A DNA stretch of 64,000 nucleotides, taken from contig NZ_JAAKXY010000004.1 of the NCBI RefSeq assembly GCF_011043775.1, positions 496,001-560,000 of the forward strand, written 5' to 3'. The notes under the pieces are model-generated. The model saw only the letters and a list, made by a program, of their open reading frames with translations. It did no database searches and was not told the origin of the DNA. The stretch is from Natronolimnobius sp. AArcel1. GTDB lineage: Archaea > Halobacteriota > Halobacteria > Halobacteriales > Natrialbaceae. A program made the translations under genes and the position numbers. Positions 52,390 through 61,642 of the stretch are shown here, one piece after another; within the stretch, counting starts at the first letter, position 1; each line of letters starts with the position of its first letter.

Positions 52390-53381
52390 TGATCCGAAAA
52401 CTATACCGTCTCTACGCCGACCCGACCGGCGCACGATACTACCTCCGACGCAAAGGCGCTGAAATCGCACTGTTGGTTCGCCGATGGCGAGTGTTTACCG
52501 CACTGTTGCTCGCAACCAAAGTCGTGACCGGGTACGACTACTTCGAGCGCTATGTCGACCGAAAGCTACGTACCCGAGACGATTCCGCTGTCGTTGAACT
52601 CGAGGATGGGACCCTCACGCTTGACCTATCTGACCGCGGCATCTCACGGGACCTCTACCTGTTTCGAACCCGCGAAGCGCACACGACGGCGATCTACCGT
52701 CGTGAACTCGAGCGCGTTGAACACGCTCACGACGGATCGATGTGTATCCTCGATATTGGCGCGAACATTGGCTACTTCGCACTCACCGAGTTAGCCACGA
52801 CCAGTGCGGACACATCAGTGTTGGCGTTCGAACCCGACGAGGAGACGATCCAGTTACTCGAAGAGAACATTGCAGACAACGGGTATCAGGACCGGGTGAC
52901 GCTCGAGTGCGCAGCGGTTGGTCCCGAACACACAACTGCGACGCTCGAGCAGGCAACCCACTCGAATCTCAATCAGATTCAGACCGATACGATCGACCGA
53001 CACCATGCGACGGTCGAATCGACGACGACAGTCTCGATGTGGTCACTCGATAGCTACCTCGAGGCGAACGACCTCGATCCCGAATCGATTGGCGTCATCC
53101 GGATGGACGTCGAAGGCTATGAAGTCGAGATTTTCGAGGGGATGGAGACAGTGTTAGCAGCCGAGACACCCCTGTTGGTCTTTCTGGAGATGCACCCCCA
53201 TCTACTCGCAGACGAGCAAACAACCGATCTGCTCGAGCAGTTCGCGGCTGCTGGGTTCGAAATCGTCTCCGTCTCAATCGAAGGGAGTATTTCGATTCTG
53301 GGATACGACGAGCGCCAGGACGTGACGTACGACGATCTCAACGAGATTGAACACGGTTATCGATTGTTTTTGCGCCGGTAG
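52389..53381 (+). CDS. FkbM-family methyltransferase
   Basis: The 330-residue protein contains a SAM-dependent methyltransferase fold: motif I CILDIGANIGYFALTELATT (about residue 118), VLAFEPDEETIQLLEENIAD, then the FkbM-type VSMWSLDSYLEANDLDPESI and IGVIRMDVEGYEVEIFEGME. FkbM enzymes O-methylate sugars or polyketides, so it probably methylates a sugar of the surface glycan. Translational coupling to the membrane protein supports that. Residues 1-100 are a family-variable N-terminal extension. It converges with the fusion gene, 5 bases between stops. Confidence 0.87.
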   Translation: MIRKLYRLYADPTGARYYLRRKGAEIALLVRRWRVFTALLLATKVVTGYDYFERYVDRKLRTRDDSAVVELEDGTLTLDLSDRGISRDLYLFRTREAHTTAIYRRELERVEHAHDGSMCILDIGANIGYFALTELATTSADTSVLAFEPDEETIQLLEENIADNGYQDRVTLECAAVGPEHTTATLEQATHSNLNQIQTDTIDRHHATVESTTTVSMWSLDSYLEANDLDPESIGVIRMDVEGYEVEIFEGMETVLAAETPLLVFLEMHPHLLADEQTTDLLEQFAAAGFEIVSVSIEGSISILGYDERQDVTYDDLNEIEHGYRLFLRR

Positions 53382-53386
53382 GTGAC

Positions 53387-55309
53387 TCACCGCGATTCCA
53401 CGAGGATGCGTGTCTCATCGAGCAGGTCCCAGAGTCGCTCGATGCGTTCGAGTCGTTCCTCGAGTTTCCCAGTATAACAGGTAATTGAACGAGTAGCCCA
53501 ATCGAGCGCGATGCGATGGATGTAGCCGAGTGGGAGCAATCGATAGATCGTCTCGAGAGAGAGCCCAACGGCATCACCGTATTCCTGCATAACGTCCGCA
53601 GTGATCCGGGCGTACTCGGTGTCGCGACAGAACAGTGTCTCAACAGCGGCTTCGACACTGCCGAAACAGGCTGTTCCGACGTGTATTGGGAACAGTCCAG
53701 CATCGACGAGTGGAGAGCCCTCTGGAGTGCCGTATTCCCAGTCAGTTACGGTTATACCCTCTGTTCCATCGAGTCCGTTCTGGACGTAGATGTTCTCAGG
53801 ATGGAGATCACCGTGAACCGGTGTCGAAAACGTCTGAATTGGGTGTGAAATAGCCCACGCAGGTGGCGACAGATCGAGTGATGGAATCGTCAGCGCACGC
53901 TCGAGTTCTGCCGGACGAACGAGTCGGTGTTCGTCGCCAAAGGCGACCTGAAAGTCGCGTACCCACTCGACCCCTGTCGAGAGAACTCGTCGAAACGCCT
54001 CGGGGGTACACTCAAGTGTTGCAGAGAGCGCTGTGCCATCGAGTGGGCGTTCTGTTCGAACCGGCCCGACTCGTGTTTCGGTAAGGTGGCCCTCAGGAAG
54101 CGTCTCAGCAATCGGCGATCCCGTTTCCGTTTCACGCAATGACTCGAGAAGTCGTGTTTCGCGGCGGATAATCGGCGTGTGAGCCGACTTGTTCGGAATT
54201 TTCGAGACACCACAGATCGTGTCATCGTCGTACTCGAGGACGACTGACCGGGTTCGACCGGAGACGAGTAATGGCGATGAAAACGACAGCGCCGAACTCG
54301 GTGACGGAGTCGGCCCGCGGCTGGCAACGAGACAGTAGCTCGGATACAACGGCTCGAGCAGTCCAGTTTGGGCTAAATGCGCCCCAGCATGAGTTCCAAG
54401 CGTGGCTCTGAGGTTATCGCCAGACTCAGCGCCGAGCATCGACACGAGTGACCGGGCGGTGTCCGTCGCCGTCGCGTCCAAGACGAATCGAACGTTCTGT
54501 GCGGTCGGGAATAGCGCTAGGACGTTGACGGCGTCGAATCCACACGATTGGAGCACGGACCGGTAACCGGCGGCCGTTGCACGGCCGACCGATGGCCGCT
54601 GACTGTCTCTCTGTGTTTGCTCAAGGCCGAGGCGTTCAGGAAGGCCGAGGTGCCGTGTGATGCCATCAGCCAGTACGACGAGTGACCCGTTTGTCGTCAG
54701 GAACTGCTCGAGAGAGTGAAGGTGGGCGGTGACGGTTCGATAGGAACAGCCGGTCAGATCGGCAACGATCGTGTCGAACTGCGACCTCGCAACAGGAAGC
54801 GTCTCAACCGATGCGTGGATGGGGGTAATGGACGCCTCGTCGTCGATATCCTCGCGTGCCGCAAGGACGCGAAGTTTCGATCGATCAGGGTCGACAGCGT
54901 AGACGTCATCGACGAGGTCAGCGAGGACCGCCGACCGGCGACCGTATCCCGCGTTCACCTCGAGACAGCGCCCACGAAGGTGCGCCGATACGAGCAAGCG
55001 CCAATCGTCCCGACGAACGTCGAACAACTCTGAGCGCAGCGATGCCAGGTGTTCCTCGTCCGTACTGACGGCCTGAACGGCGTCACGAATCGATTGCTGT
55101 TCCGTTATCGCAGCAAGTTGCCGTCGCTGAGACGGTGTTGGCCGCACATCGTCAGTACTCGAGTGAGACGGTTCGTCTGACTGGTCTGTCAACGGAGCAG
55201 TGGCAAGTGGTTCTACCTGTATCAATTCACAGTCACATGTCGAACTGGACGCTGAACCGATCACCGTTTTTTCGCAGTGTCGACACTGATGAGATCCTAA
55301 TGGTATCAT
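53387..55309 (-). CDS. Methyltransferase fused to aminoglycoside-phosphotransferase-like kinase
   Basis: This 640-residue protein starts with a small zinc ribbon (CRHCEKTVIG, CDCEL). A degraded-looking SAM-binding domain follows (CLEVNAGYGRRSAVLADLVD near residue 115, VYAVDPDRSK), then a C-terminal kinase of the APH/choline-kinase type. The kinase has the catalytic loop STPVHGDLHPENIYV (Asp and Asn in HGDxxxxN, about residue 530) and the metal site TVTDWEYGTPEGSP. It may phosphorylate a sugar, lipid head group or small molecule and methylate it. The gene starts 4 bases after the flippase stop, so the pair is an operon within the glycan locus. The substrate is not known. Confidence 0.75.
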   Translation of the reverse strand: MIPLGSHQCRHCEKTVIGSASSSTCDCELIQVEPLATAPLTDQSDEPSHSSTDDVRPTPSQRRQLAAITEQQSIRDAVQAVSTDEEHLASLRSELFDVRRDDWRLLVSAHLRGRCLEVNAGYGRRSAVLADLVDDVYAVDPDRSKLRVLAAREDIDDEASITPIHASVETLPVARSQFDTIVADLTGCSYRTVTAHLHSLEQFLTTNGSLVVLADGITRHLGLPERLGLEQTQRDSQRPSVGRATAAGYRSVLQSCGFDAVNVLALFPTAQNVRFVLDATATDTARSLVSMLGAESGDNLRATLGTHAGAHLAQTGLLEPLYPSYCLVASRGPTPSPSSALSFSSPLLVSGRTRSVVLEYDDDTICGVSKIPNKSAHTPIIRRETRLLESLRETETGSPIAETLPEGHLTETRVGPVRTERPLDGTALSATLECTPEAFRRVLSTGVEWVRDFQVAFGDEHRLVRPAELERALTIPSLDLSPPAWAISHPIQTFSTPVHGDLHPENIYVQNGLDGTEGITVTDWEYGTPEGSPLVDAGLFPIHVGTACFGSVEAAVETLFCRDTEYARITADVMQEYGDAVGLSLETIYRLLPLGYIHRIALDWATRSITCYTGKLEERLERIERLWDLLDETRILVESR

Positions 55310-55313
55310 GGTA

Positions 55314-56780
55314 TCAAGCGAGGAGGTGGGACCGAACCGCCTGCAGGTCGAGTAATCCGGTAAGGACGGCCGAGAGTGCCCAGACGAAGACACCGACAGC
55401 GATGACTGAAATAAGCGTCAGCCAGCCCTGAATAGCGCCTGCGATAGTTGCAACAGCGACGGACATCACGAGCGTTACAAAGACGATCCCGACGCTGTGA
55501 CGGAGGATGTACAGCACTCGGAGGTTGAACTCCTGATTAATGATATAGAGATTTGCGAGCGTGTACAGTGAATGCGTGATGACCGTCGCAACGGCCGCGC
55601 CAATAACGCCATACTGCGGGATCAACAGGATGTTCAACCCGACGTTACAAACCGAGGTGACTCCTTTTGCCACCGCGCGCGCTCGTGCCCGACCGAGGTA
55701 ATCGAGGCCGTTACTGGTGATGTTTGTAATCGCTAGCAACACCGCATACAGTGCAAACACCTGCAACACCGGAACGGCCTCGAGATAGTCCGCCCCAAAG
55801 ACCAGTTCGACGAACGGTTCAGCCACCAACACGAGGCCGGCCGCTGCGGGGACGTAGACGAGCAATCCGTTCGTGAGTGCTGCCTCGTAGATCCGTGCTG
55901 CCGTCTCTGTATTCCCCTGTTCTTTCTGGACCTCGTAGGTCGGCGCGAGTGTAAAGCCAAGCGAGGCCATCGGTGCTTCAACGGACTCGATCACCTGTTT
56001 TGCAACCGTATAAAAACCAACCGCAGCGGGCGTGAGAAAGAACCCGATCAGGATCGTATCGACCTGTTTATCGAGGACGTTTGCCGTACTCGTCGCGGTG
56101 ATCGGAATCGAGTATTCTCCGATTCGACGACGAAGACCCGCCTCACGGGGCGCTCGAGGTGACGAACGATAGTAGCGCCAGTAGATGATGACGCCACCAA
56201 GGGCTGCAGCGAGTCCCAGACTCAATGCATAGCCAAGGAGCGCGCCAAGCGCCTCGTAGCCGAGGACAACCAGTGCAATGACGAACAGCAGTTTCGAACT
56301 CGCGTCGACGATTTTGACGAGGGCTGCCGTTTTAATGTCTTCAAAGCCCTGCAGAACCTTTCGAACGAACGTCTTCAGCGTCCCACAGAGAACGAACAGG
56401 ACACCGACGAGCAACAGCGGCTCGAGGTCGGGTTCACCGGCGAGGGAAGCGATTTCGGCGGCGAACATGAATAGGCCGAGACAGGTGAGTGCAATCGTGG
56501 CGAGATTGGCAAGTAAGCCAAACTCGAGGATGTGTCGGAGTTGCCCGCGATCGCTCGTGTTGTACTTCGCGACGTATCGGCCGGTCGACTTGCCGAGGCC
56601 AAGTTTGCTGACCATCTTTGCAGCCCCGAGAATCGAGAGTGCGAAAAAGAGCAAGCCGTAGCCGTCGGGTTCGAGCAGGCGCGCGAGGATGACGGTGAGG
56701 ATCATCCCGGAACAGATCGCGGCGATTCGGCTGATGAGTTCGATCTTGAACCGGTTGCCGAGTTCTGTCTGGAGGCTCAT
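55314..56780 (-). CDS. Polysaccharide flippase (Wzx/MATE-like)
   Basis: A 488-residue MOP-superfamily membrane protein with about 12-14 helices, among them RIAAICSGMILTVILARLLE and YGLLFFALSILGAAKMVSKLG at the start and FVTLVMSVAVATIAGAIQG near the end. Conserved points include GLGKSTGRYVAKYNTSDRGQ and SIPITATSTANVLDKQVDTIL. It flips a lipid-linked oligosaccharide from the inner to the outer leaflet, as AglR and Wzx proteins do. It begins an operon with the methyltransferase-kinase fusion downstream. The assembled glycan of this locus is the probable cargo. Confidence 0.9.
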   Translation of the reverse strand: MSLQTELGNRFKIELISRIAAICSGMILTVILARLLEPDGYGLLFFALSILGAAKMVSKLGLGKSTGRYVAKYNTSDRGQLRHILEFGLLANLATIALTCLGLFMFAAEIASLAGEPDLEPLLLVGVLFVLCGTLKTFVRKVLQGFEDIKTAALVKIVDASSKLLFVIALVVLGYEALGALLGYALSLGLAAALGGVIIYWRYYRSSPRAPREAGLRRRIGEYSIPITATSTANVLDKQVDTILIGFFLTPAAVGFYTVAKQVIESVEAPMASLGFTLAPTYEVQKEQGNTETAARIYEAALTNGLLVYVPAAAGLVLVAEPFVELVFGADYLEAVPVLQVFALYAVLLAITNITSNGLDYLGRARARAVAKGVTSVCNVGLNILLIPQYGVIGAAVATVITHSLYTLANLYIINQEFNLRVLYILRHSVGIVFVTLVMSVAVATIAGAIQGWLTLISVIAVGVFVWALSAVLTGLLDLQAVRSHLLA

Positions 56781-56818
56781 GAAGTGAGGTTAGTGGAAAT
56801 TGACTCGAGCGAAGGCGT

Positions 56819-57664
56819 TCATCGACGGTGTTCGAGGAGGTCAGTGAGGTCGGGATGCTCGAGGTGATCCCGGTCGACTGCATCGAGCGAGTCGGGGTCG
56901 GCCGTCTCGGCAAGTCTGTTGCGAAGGCGTTGCCACTCGAGGTGGCGTATTCCGATTCGAACGGTGATCTCGTCAATCTCGAGCAGTTTTGACAGTGCAA
57001 GACGGTGATTCCCGTCGTTGAAGTGAAGCAGTTCGCCGTCGCGCCCGATGCTGATGACGGGGTCTCGAAGCGGGAACTTGTCGTGGCCGCGGGCGACGAG
57101 TTCACGCTGTGAGACGTAGCCCTGGTGACGCATCGTCTCGTAGAGGCGGTCGACGTGGTCGCACTGTTCGCGCAGTTCGTCCCGTGAGCCACAGCCCCAC
57201 TTTCGACCACCGGAATCGATCACCTCGAGTGCGTTCTGGTACCAGGGGGTGTCACGCCAGTCGTCGCCCTGTTCGTAGACGGCGGCGATCGACCGGTAGA
57301 AGATCCGGTCGGTGATACGGACGCGGTTGTGATCCCACGCGCCGTTGCTCACCAGTCCCCTGTATCGGTGGCGGTCGATGCTGGTGTTCTCGTCGGAGGC
57401 AAAGCGATAGGTGATCGCAGACGGTGAGACGGTAAGACGCTTGGACGGGTCGGCGTCGGTGTAGCGCTCCGGTGCCCGACGGTGTCTGTGTTGCTGATAG
57501 CGGTTTCGAAGACCATGCCAGCGGTCCCACGTTCCGAGCGCGAGACGGGGAGAGATACCGAGCAAGACGTGGTTGTACGTCGTTCGGTGAACGCCCTTTG
57601 TGATGAGGCTCCAGGTCCCTTCCTCGCGTCTGACTGCGGCCGCAGTTGTGAGTGGTTCGATCAT
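56819..57664 (-). CDS. ParB-fold protein of the glycan locus
   Basis: The 281-residue protein is basic at the N-terminus and has a C-terminal segment VISIGRDGELLHFNDGNHRL followed by ALSKLLEIDEITVRIGIRH (about residues 205-245). That matches the ParB/sulfiredoxin-like fold with its Gly-x-His-Arg motif (DGNHRLA) that can bind nucleotides. Related haloarchaeal proteins occur in polysaccharide clusters, function unproven. It lies 38 bases ahead of the flippase on the same strand, so it probably leads that operon. A nucleotide-binding or kinase-like role is a hypothesis. Confidence 0.65.
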   Translation of the reverse strand: MIEPLTTAAAVRREEGTWSLITKGVHRTTYNHVLLGISPRLALGTWDRWHGLRNRYQQHRHRRAPERYTDADPSKRLTVSPSAITYRFASDENTSIDRHRYRGLVSNGAWDHNRVRITDRIFYRSIAAVYEQGDDWRDTPWYQNALEVIDSGGRKWGCGSRDELREQCDHVDRLYETMRHQGYVSQRELVARGHDKFPLRDPVISIGRDGELLHFNDGNHRLALSKLLEIDEITVRIGIRHLEWQRLRNRLAETADPDSLDAVDRDHLEHPDLTDLLEHRR

Positions 57665-57936
57665 CGACTCACCCGTGTCTCCGTTGCTGTCTCGCGACGT
57701 TGTGCATATGCTCTCCAGTAACCACGGACGACCCCACGAACGCCGACACTAGCCGTGCCTCGAGTGCGCGCATGCGTTCGCTCCCGTCGATGCAGTGCGA
57801 CATTTCGTCTCTTGTTCGTATCGCAGTTTCATTCAGTAATATATGTATTGGTTTTGTTGTATTCGAATGTAGTTTTATGAGCGAACTGGTGAGAGTAGCA
57901 CGTATTCGCTTCGCTCACCGAATGCGTAGATCGGCA

Positions 57937-58875
57937 TTAGGCGACCGGTGGCTGGTGCTCGAGTTCCGTAATCAATTCTGCGGTTGCGCGTCGAACGGCC
58001 TGGTCGCTCTCGAGCGTGGGCTCCCAGCCGAGGTCACACAGATTGTCGATTGCAAGGCGCATCTTCGGCACGTCGCCGACCCAGCCGCGGTCTCCGCCGG
58101 TGTACTCGTAGGCTGGCTCGAGGCCAAGTTCATCGCTGACGATGCCGGCTATCTGGGTGACTGAGGTCGTTGTCTGGGTACCGAGGTTGAACGTATTCAT
58201 CGGCTCGTTAGTGGATTCGACGACGGTGAGAAGCGCGTCAATACAGTCTGAGACGTGCATGTAGGACTTTTGCTGACGACCATCACCGAGGATGGTTAGC
58301 GTCGTTGGATCCGCACGAAGTTTGTCGATGAAATCTGGGATCACGGCACCCCGGAGACGTGGACCGACGATGTTTGCGAACCGGACGTTCCAGACCGTCA
58401 TATCGTGTGAGTACGCATACGTCGAGAGCAGTCCTTCATCGGCGAGTTTGCTCGCGCCGTACATGCTAATCGGCTCGAGTGGGGAGTGATCTTCCGGTGT
58501 TGGCCGTGGTGCTTCGCCGTAGACCGTTGATGAAGAGGTGTACGCCAGTTCTGAGACGCCGGCATCATGCATCGCCTGCAAGACGGTTGCAGTCAGTTGC
58601 GTGTTCCGGCGAAACTGCTCGTGTGGTGTCTCAGTATCAACTGCTTTCGACGCCGCGAGATGGAAGACGCGGTCAATATCAGCCGTAAGGACTCCCTCGA
58701 GTGCACCGGGGTCGGTGAGATCGCGTTCAACAAGCGTGGCGTCGTCGGCAACCCACTCGCGACGGCCGCTCGAGAAATCATCGACGACGACGACCTCGTC
58801 ACCGCGCTCGAGCAACTGTTCGGTCAACTGTGAGCCAATAAACCCTGCACCACCCGTGACGAGCGTTCGAGCCAT
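57937..58875 (-). CDS. NAD-dependent sugar epimerase/dehydratase
   Basis: A 312-residue extended SDR enzyme. The NAD-binding motif is ARTLVTGGAGFIGSQLTEQL (residues 2-21), the catalytic Ser/Thr lies in AYTSSSTVYGEAP, and the Tyr-x-x-x-Lys is SMYGASKLADE (about 145-150). RFANIVGPRLRGAVIPDFI is the substrate loop. It resembles UDP-glucose 4-epimerases and dTDP-sugar dehydratases and supplies nucleotide-sugars for the locus; which sugar is not clear. Its TATA box is at 58900-58911. It is divergent from the second epimerase gene. ATG 58875 avoids an unlikely six-residue prefix. Confidence 0.87.
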   Translation of the reverse strand: MARTLVTGGAGFIGSQLTEQLLERGDEVVVVDDFSSGRREWVADDATLVERDLTDPGALEGVLTADIDRVFHLAASKAVDTETPHEQFRRNTQLTATVLQAMHDAGVSELAYTSSSTVYGEAPRPTPEDHSPLEPISMYGASKLADEGLLSTYAYSHDMTVWNVRFANIVGPRLRGAVIPDFIDKLRADPTTLTILGDGRQQKSYMHVSDCIDALLTVVESTNEPMNTFNLGTQTTTSVTQIAGIVSDELGLEPAYEYTGGDRGWVGDVPKMRLAIDNLCDLGWEPTLESDQAVRRATAELITELEHQPPVA

Positions 58876-58899
58876 TCGTTCAGACCGAACAGACACGAC

Positions 58900-58911
58900 A
58901 TAAAATATATT
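58900..58911 (-). promoter_or_regulatory. TATA box of the minus-strand epimerase gene
   Basis: ATAAAATATATT lies 25-36 bases upstream of the ATG at 58875 on the minus strand, in a short AT-rich divergent region. Confidence 0.6.
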
Positions 58912-59021
58912 CCGATAATGCCGAGTATATTTTTAACGGACACAATGGAATTTGTATATAGATGTTTCTATACAGCATCCGTTCAGAGAATTCATATTAT
59001 CTCTATTCAATATGAAATTAG

Positions 59022-59255
59022 ATGAGTACACGAGCGCCGCTCGAGCGAATCGACTGTCCAGAGTGCCCAGAACTGACGTATGGGACGTACAAAGGCTACG
59101 AGGCGATAGTCTGTTCAGAAACCGAGACACCGCACATCGTCCTCTGGGAGTCACAGTCTGAACTCTCGTTGCGGTCACAGCAATCACCAGTTGCAGCCAC
59201 ACCCGCGCCAACGGAGCGTTCGTCGACAACATCACCAACGAACAACGACCCATGA
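59022..59255 (+). CDS. Small Cys-containing protein coupled to the epimerase gene
   Basis: The 77-residue product has IDCPECPELTYGTYKGYEAI followed by VCSETETPHIVLWES (Cys-x-x-Cys plus a later Cys and His), then a Ser/Thr/Pro-rich disordered tail. This looks like a partial zinc finger, perhaps a regulatory or scaffold protein. Its stop overlaps the epimerase start by 4 bases (ATGA), so the two are translationally coupled. A TATA-like TTCATATTATC (58991-59001) lies 21-31 bases upstream, fitting a leaderless mRNA. Confidence 0.62.
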   Translation: MSTRAPLERIDCPECPELTYGTYKGYEAIVCSETETPHIVLWESQSELSLRSQQSPVAATPAPTERSSTTSPTNNDP

Positions 59256-60199
59256 CTGCAACTGCACTCACGGGAAAACGGATCCTCATCACCGGTGGTG
59301 CAGGGTTCATCGGGAGCCATCTGGCACGAACGCTCGTGGCCGAAAACGAGGTGGTGATCCTCGATGCACTGACGACTGGCTCACGGTCGAACGTCCCTGA
59401 CGGCGCGACGTTCATCGAGGGCGATATCCGCGATGACGCCGCCCTCGAGCGCGCGATCGACGGCGTCGACGTGATCTTTCACGAGGCAGCGCTCGTCAGC
59501 GTCGAGCGAGCGATCGACGATCCACCACTGAGTCACGCGATCAACGTCGGTGCAACGCTCTCGCTTCTCGAGGCTGCCAGAGACCACGACGTTCGGGTCG
59601 TACTCGCCTCGAGTGCAGCAATTTATGGCCACCCAGAATCAGTTCCCATCGACGAAGCCGAGCCGAAAACCCCTGCCTCACCCTACGGCATCGACAAGCA
59701 CAGCATCGACCAGTACGCACGCCAGTATCACGACCAGTACGGACTCGAGGTCGTTGCGCTGCGCTATTTCAACGTCTTCGGCCCGGGACAGGTCGCTGGC
59801 CCCTACAGCGGCGTCATCAGCATTTTTCTCGAGCAGGCACTGGCGGGCGAGTCTATCACTGTTGAAGGAGACGGCAGTCAGACCCGTGATTTCGTCTATA
59901 TCGACGATGTCGTCCAGGCAAACTGCCTCGCAGCAACGAGTGCCACGAGCGGGCACGCATTCAATATCGGAACCGGCCAAGCGGTGACCATCCGCGAGGT
60001 CGCTGAACAAATACAAGAACAGACGGGAACGGACGCAGCAATCGTCCATACCGAACCGCGAGCGGGTGATATCGACCACTCGAGAGCCGACATCTCGGCT
60101 GCGAAGGCGGCGTTAGGATACGAACCAACGGTCTCGTTTGAAGACGGCCTCGAGCACACCCTCGAGTGGTATCGAACACACCAGCAACCGACACCCTGA
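59252..60199 (+). CDS. NAD-dependent sugar epimerase (UDP-glucose 4-epimerase-like)
   Basis: A 315-residue extended SDR. RILITGGAGFIGSHLARTLV binds NAD, VVLASSAAIYGHPESVPIDE carries the catalytic Ser, SPYGIDKHSIDQYARQY holds the Tyr-x-x-x-Lys, and VALRYFNVFGPGQVAGPYSG and DFVYIDDVVQANCLAATSAT complete the family pattern. It resembles GalE and related epimerases acting on UDP- or dTDP-sugars. With the divergent epimerase it supplies the sugar donors of the surface-glycan locus. It follows the small Cys protein with a 4-base overlap. Confidence 0.9.
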   Translation: MTATALTGKRILITGGAGFIGSHLARTLVAENEVVILDALTTGSRSNVPDGATFIEGDIRDDAALERAIDGVDVIFHEAALVSVERAIDDPPLSHAINVGATLSLLEAARDHDVRVVLASSAAIYGHPESVPIDEAEPKTPASPYGIDKHSIDQYARQYHDQYGLEVVALRYFNVFGPGQVAGPYSGVISIFLEQALAGESITVEGDGSQTRDFVYIDDVVQANCLAATSATSGHAFNIGTGQAVTIREVAEQIQEQTGTDAAIVHTEPRAGDIDHSRADISAAKAALGYEPTVSFEDGLEHTLEWYRTHQQPTP

Positions 60200-60250
60200 G
60201 TAGAGTTGCTCTCTCGTGACAGCACAAAAGTTACTCAGTGAGAGTTAGTC

Positions 60251-60260
60251 AAATTTATAC
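60251..60260 (+). promoter_or_regulatory. TATA box of the nucleotidyltransferase operon
   Basis: AAATTTATAC lies 27-36 bases before the ATG at 60287, consistent with a leaderless mRNA starting the nucleotidyltransferase-ABC operon. Confidence 0.6.
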
Positions 60261-60286
60261 ACTACCTACCCGAGTATTAGTCAAGA

Positions 60287-61642
60287 ATGGGGGAAATACA
60301 CCCACCGGAAGGGGTTTTCGTCCGGCGCTGTCTCCAAGCGTGGCAGCGTGGGACCGCGATTTCCGTTGCGGATATCCCGGAGACAGCGTCGTTCGAGTGG
60401 GAAGCGGTACTCGAGTTCACGAGCCAACATTCGGTTGGTCCACAGGTAGCCGCAGCGATCCACGATACAGCACCTGAACAGCCACTGACAGCCGGCTCGA
60501 CCGCGCCAGCAACCTCGCAGTCGACAGCAACGCTTGAGTCTTCGACAGAGTCTGGGACAGGACCGACAACAGTGCCCGAACGCGCCGGTGTGACGCCTGT
60601 TTCCGAACAGATTCCAGACTGGGTGATCGACCGGCTACGCGAGCGACGTGCGTTCGTTGCCAGGCGAAATTTACAGCAGTTCCAAGAGCTCGCATCGTTG
60701 TCAGCCACGTTTCAGGCGACGGGAATTCGAGCGATTCCGTACCGGGGACCTGTGATGGCACAGGTCGGCTACGGTGACGTTGGCCAGCGAGAGTTCGGTG
60801 ACTTAGACTTTCTCGTCGACCGCGAAGAGATCCCAGTCATCAAATCGATCCTGCTCGAGCACGGGTACGAGCCGGCGTACGTCCTCGACTCGACCGAGGA
60901 GTTGACCGTCGCCCAGGAACGGTGGTACCGTCGATTCGGTCGCGAATACACGTTTAGACACACCGACAGCGAGATTGAAGTCGAGTTACATTGGCGCGTC
61001 TTAGCAAGACGATTTCCGACAGGATTTACCCTCGAGTCAGTCTGGGACCGACGCGACCAACTGACGATTGCCGGTACATCCGTTCCCGTCCTGTCCCAGG
61101 AAGACCGGTTGCTGCTGTGTTGTGTCCATGGGACGCGCCACCGCTGGGAACGCCTGCACTGGTGGTGTGACGTTGCCCGCTGTCTCGATCTCGAGGACGT
61201 GACCCTTGATTGGGATGCAATTGTTCGGCGCGCGCGTGCACAGAACTGCGAGCGACAGTTCCTGGTCGGGCTGGCGGTCGTCGACTCACTGTTTGGGCTG
61301 GCGCTGCCTGACTGGATCGAGCGCATGATCGAGGACGACCCAGCTCTCGAGGGGCTTTCTCGCCACGTCGATGCCCGACTGTTCGACGAGACACCCTACT
61401 GGCTGCTCGACGAACGCCAGTATCAGGCCCGGACACTGGACCGGCCCCGAGAGAGGGTTGCGTTCTGGCTCTCATGGCTCTGCAGTCCGAACCGCTCGGA
61501 CATCGAGGCAATCGCGATCCCGTGGCCGCTGACGCCACTGTATCACCTCGTCAGGCCGATCCGACTTGCGAGTGGTATCCTCGAGCGATTCCGGCCAGGG
61601 TCACGTCCACCGACGGAGTTGCGATGGTCAGATAATGAGTGA
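60287..61642 (+). CDS. Nucleotidyltransferase of the NTP_transf_5 type
   Basis: A 451-residue protein with an N-terminal helical part (residues 1-140, including a low-complexity Thr/Ser/Ala region) and a core nucleotidyltransferase: YRGPVMAQVGYGDVGQREFG, then DLDFLVDREEIPVIKSILLE with the metal-binding Asp-x-Asp (about residues 165-185), EVELHWRVLARRFP, and LCCVHGTRHRWERLHWWCDV with ARCLD. These match the uncharacterised nucleotidyltransferase family found beside ABC exporters and HPr-kinase-like proteins in lasso-peptide clusters. It overlaps the ABC gene by 8 bases. It may modify the peptide or a partner; the activity is unproven here. Confidence 0.84.
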   Translation: MGEIHPPEGVFVRRCLQAWQRGTAISVADIPETASFEWEAVLEFTSQHSVGPQVAAAIHDTAPEQPLTAGSTAPATSQSTATLESSTESGTGPTTVPERAGVTPVSEQIPDWVIDRLRERRAFVARRNLQQFQELASLSATFQATGIRAIPYRGPVMAQVGYGDVGQREFGDLDFLVDREEIPVIKSILLEHGYEPAYVLDSTEELTVAQERWYRRFGREYTFRHTDSEIEVELHWRVLARRFPTGFTLESVWDRRDQLTIAGTSVPVLSQEDRLLLCCVHGTRHRWERLHWWCDVARCLDLEDVTLDWDAIVRRARAQNCERQFLVGLAVVDSLFGLALPDWIERMIEDDPALEGLSRHVDARLFDETPYWLLDERQYQARTLDRPRERVAFWLSWLCSPNRSDIEAIAIPWPLTPLYHLVRPIRLASGILERFRPGSRPPTELRWSDNE

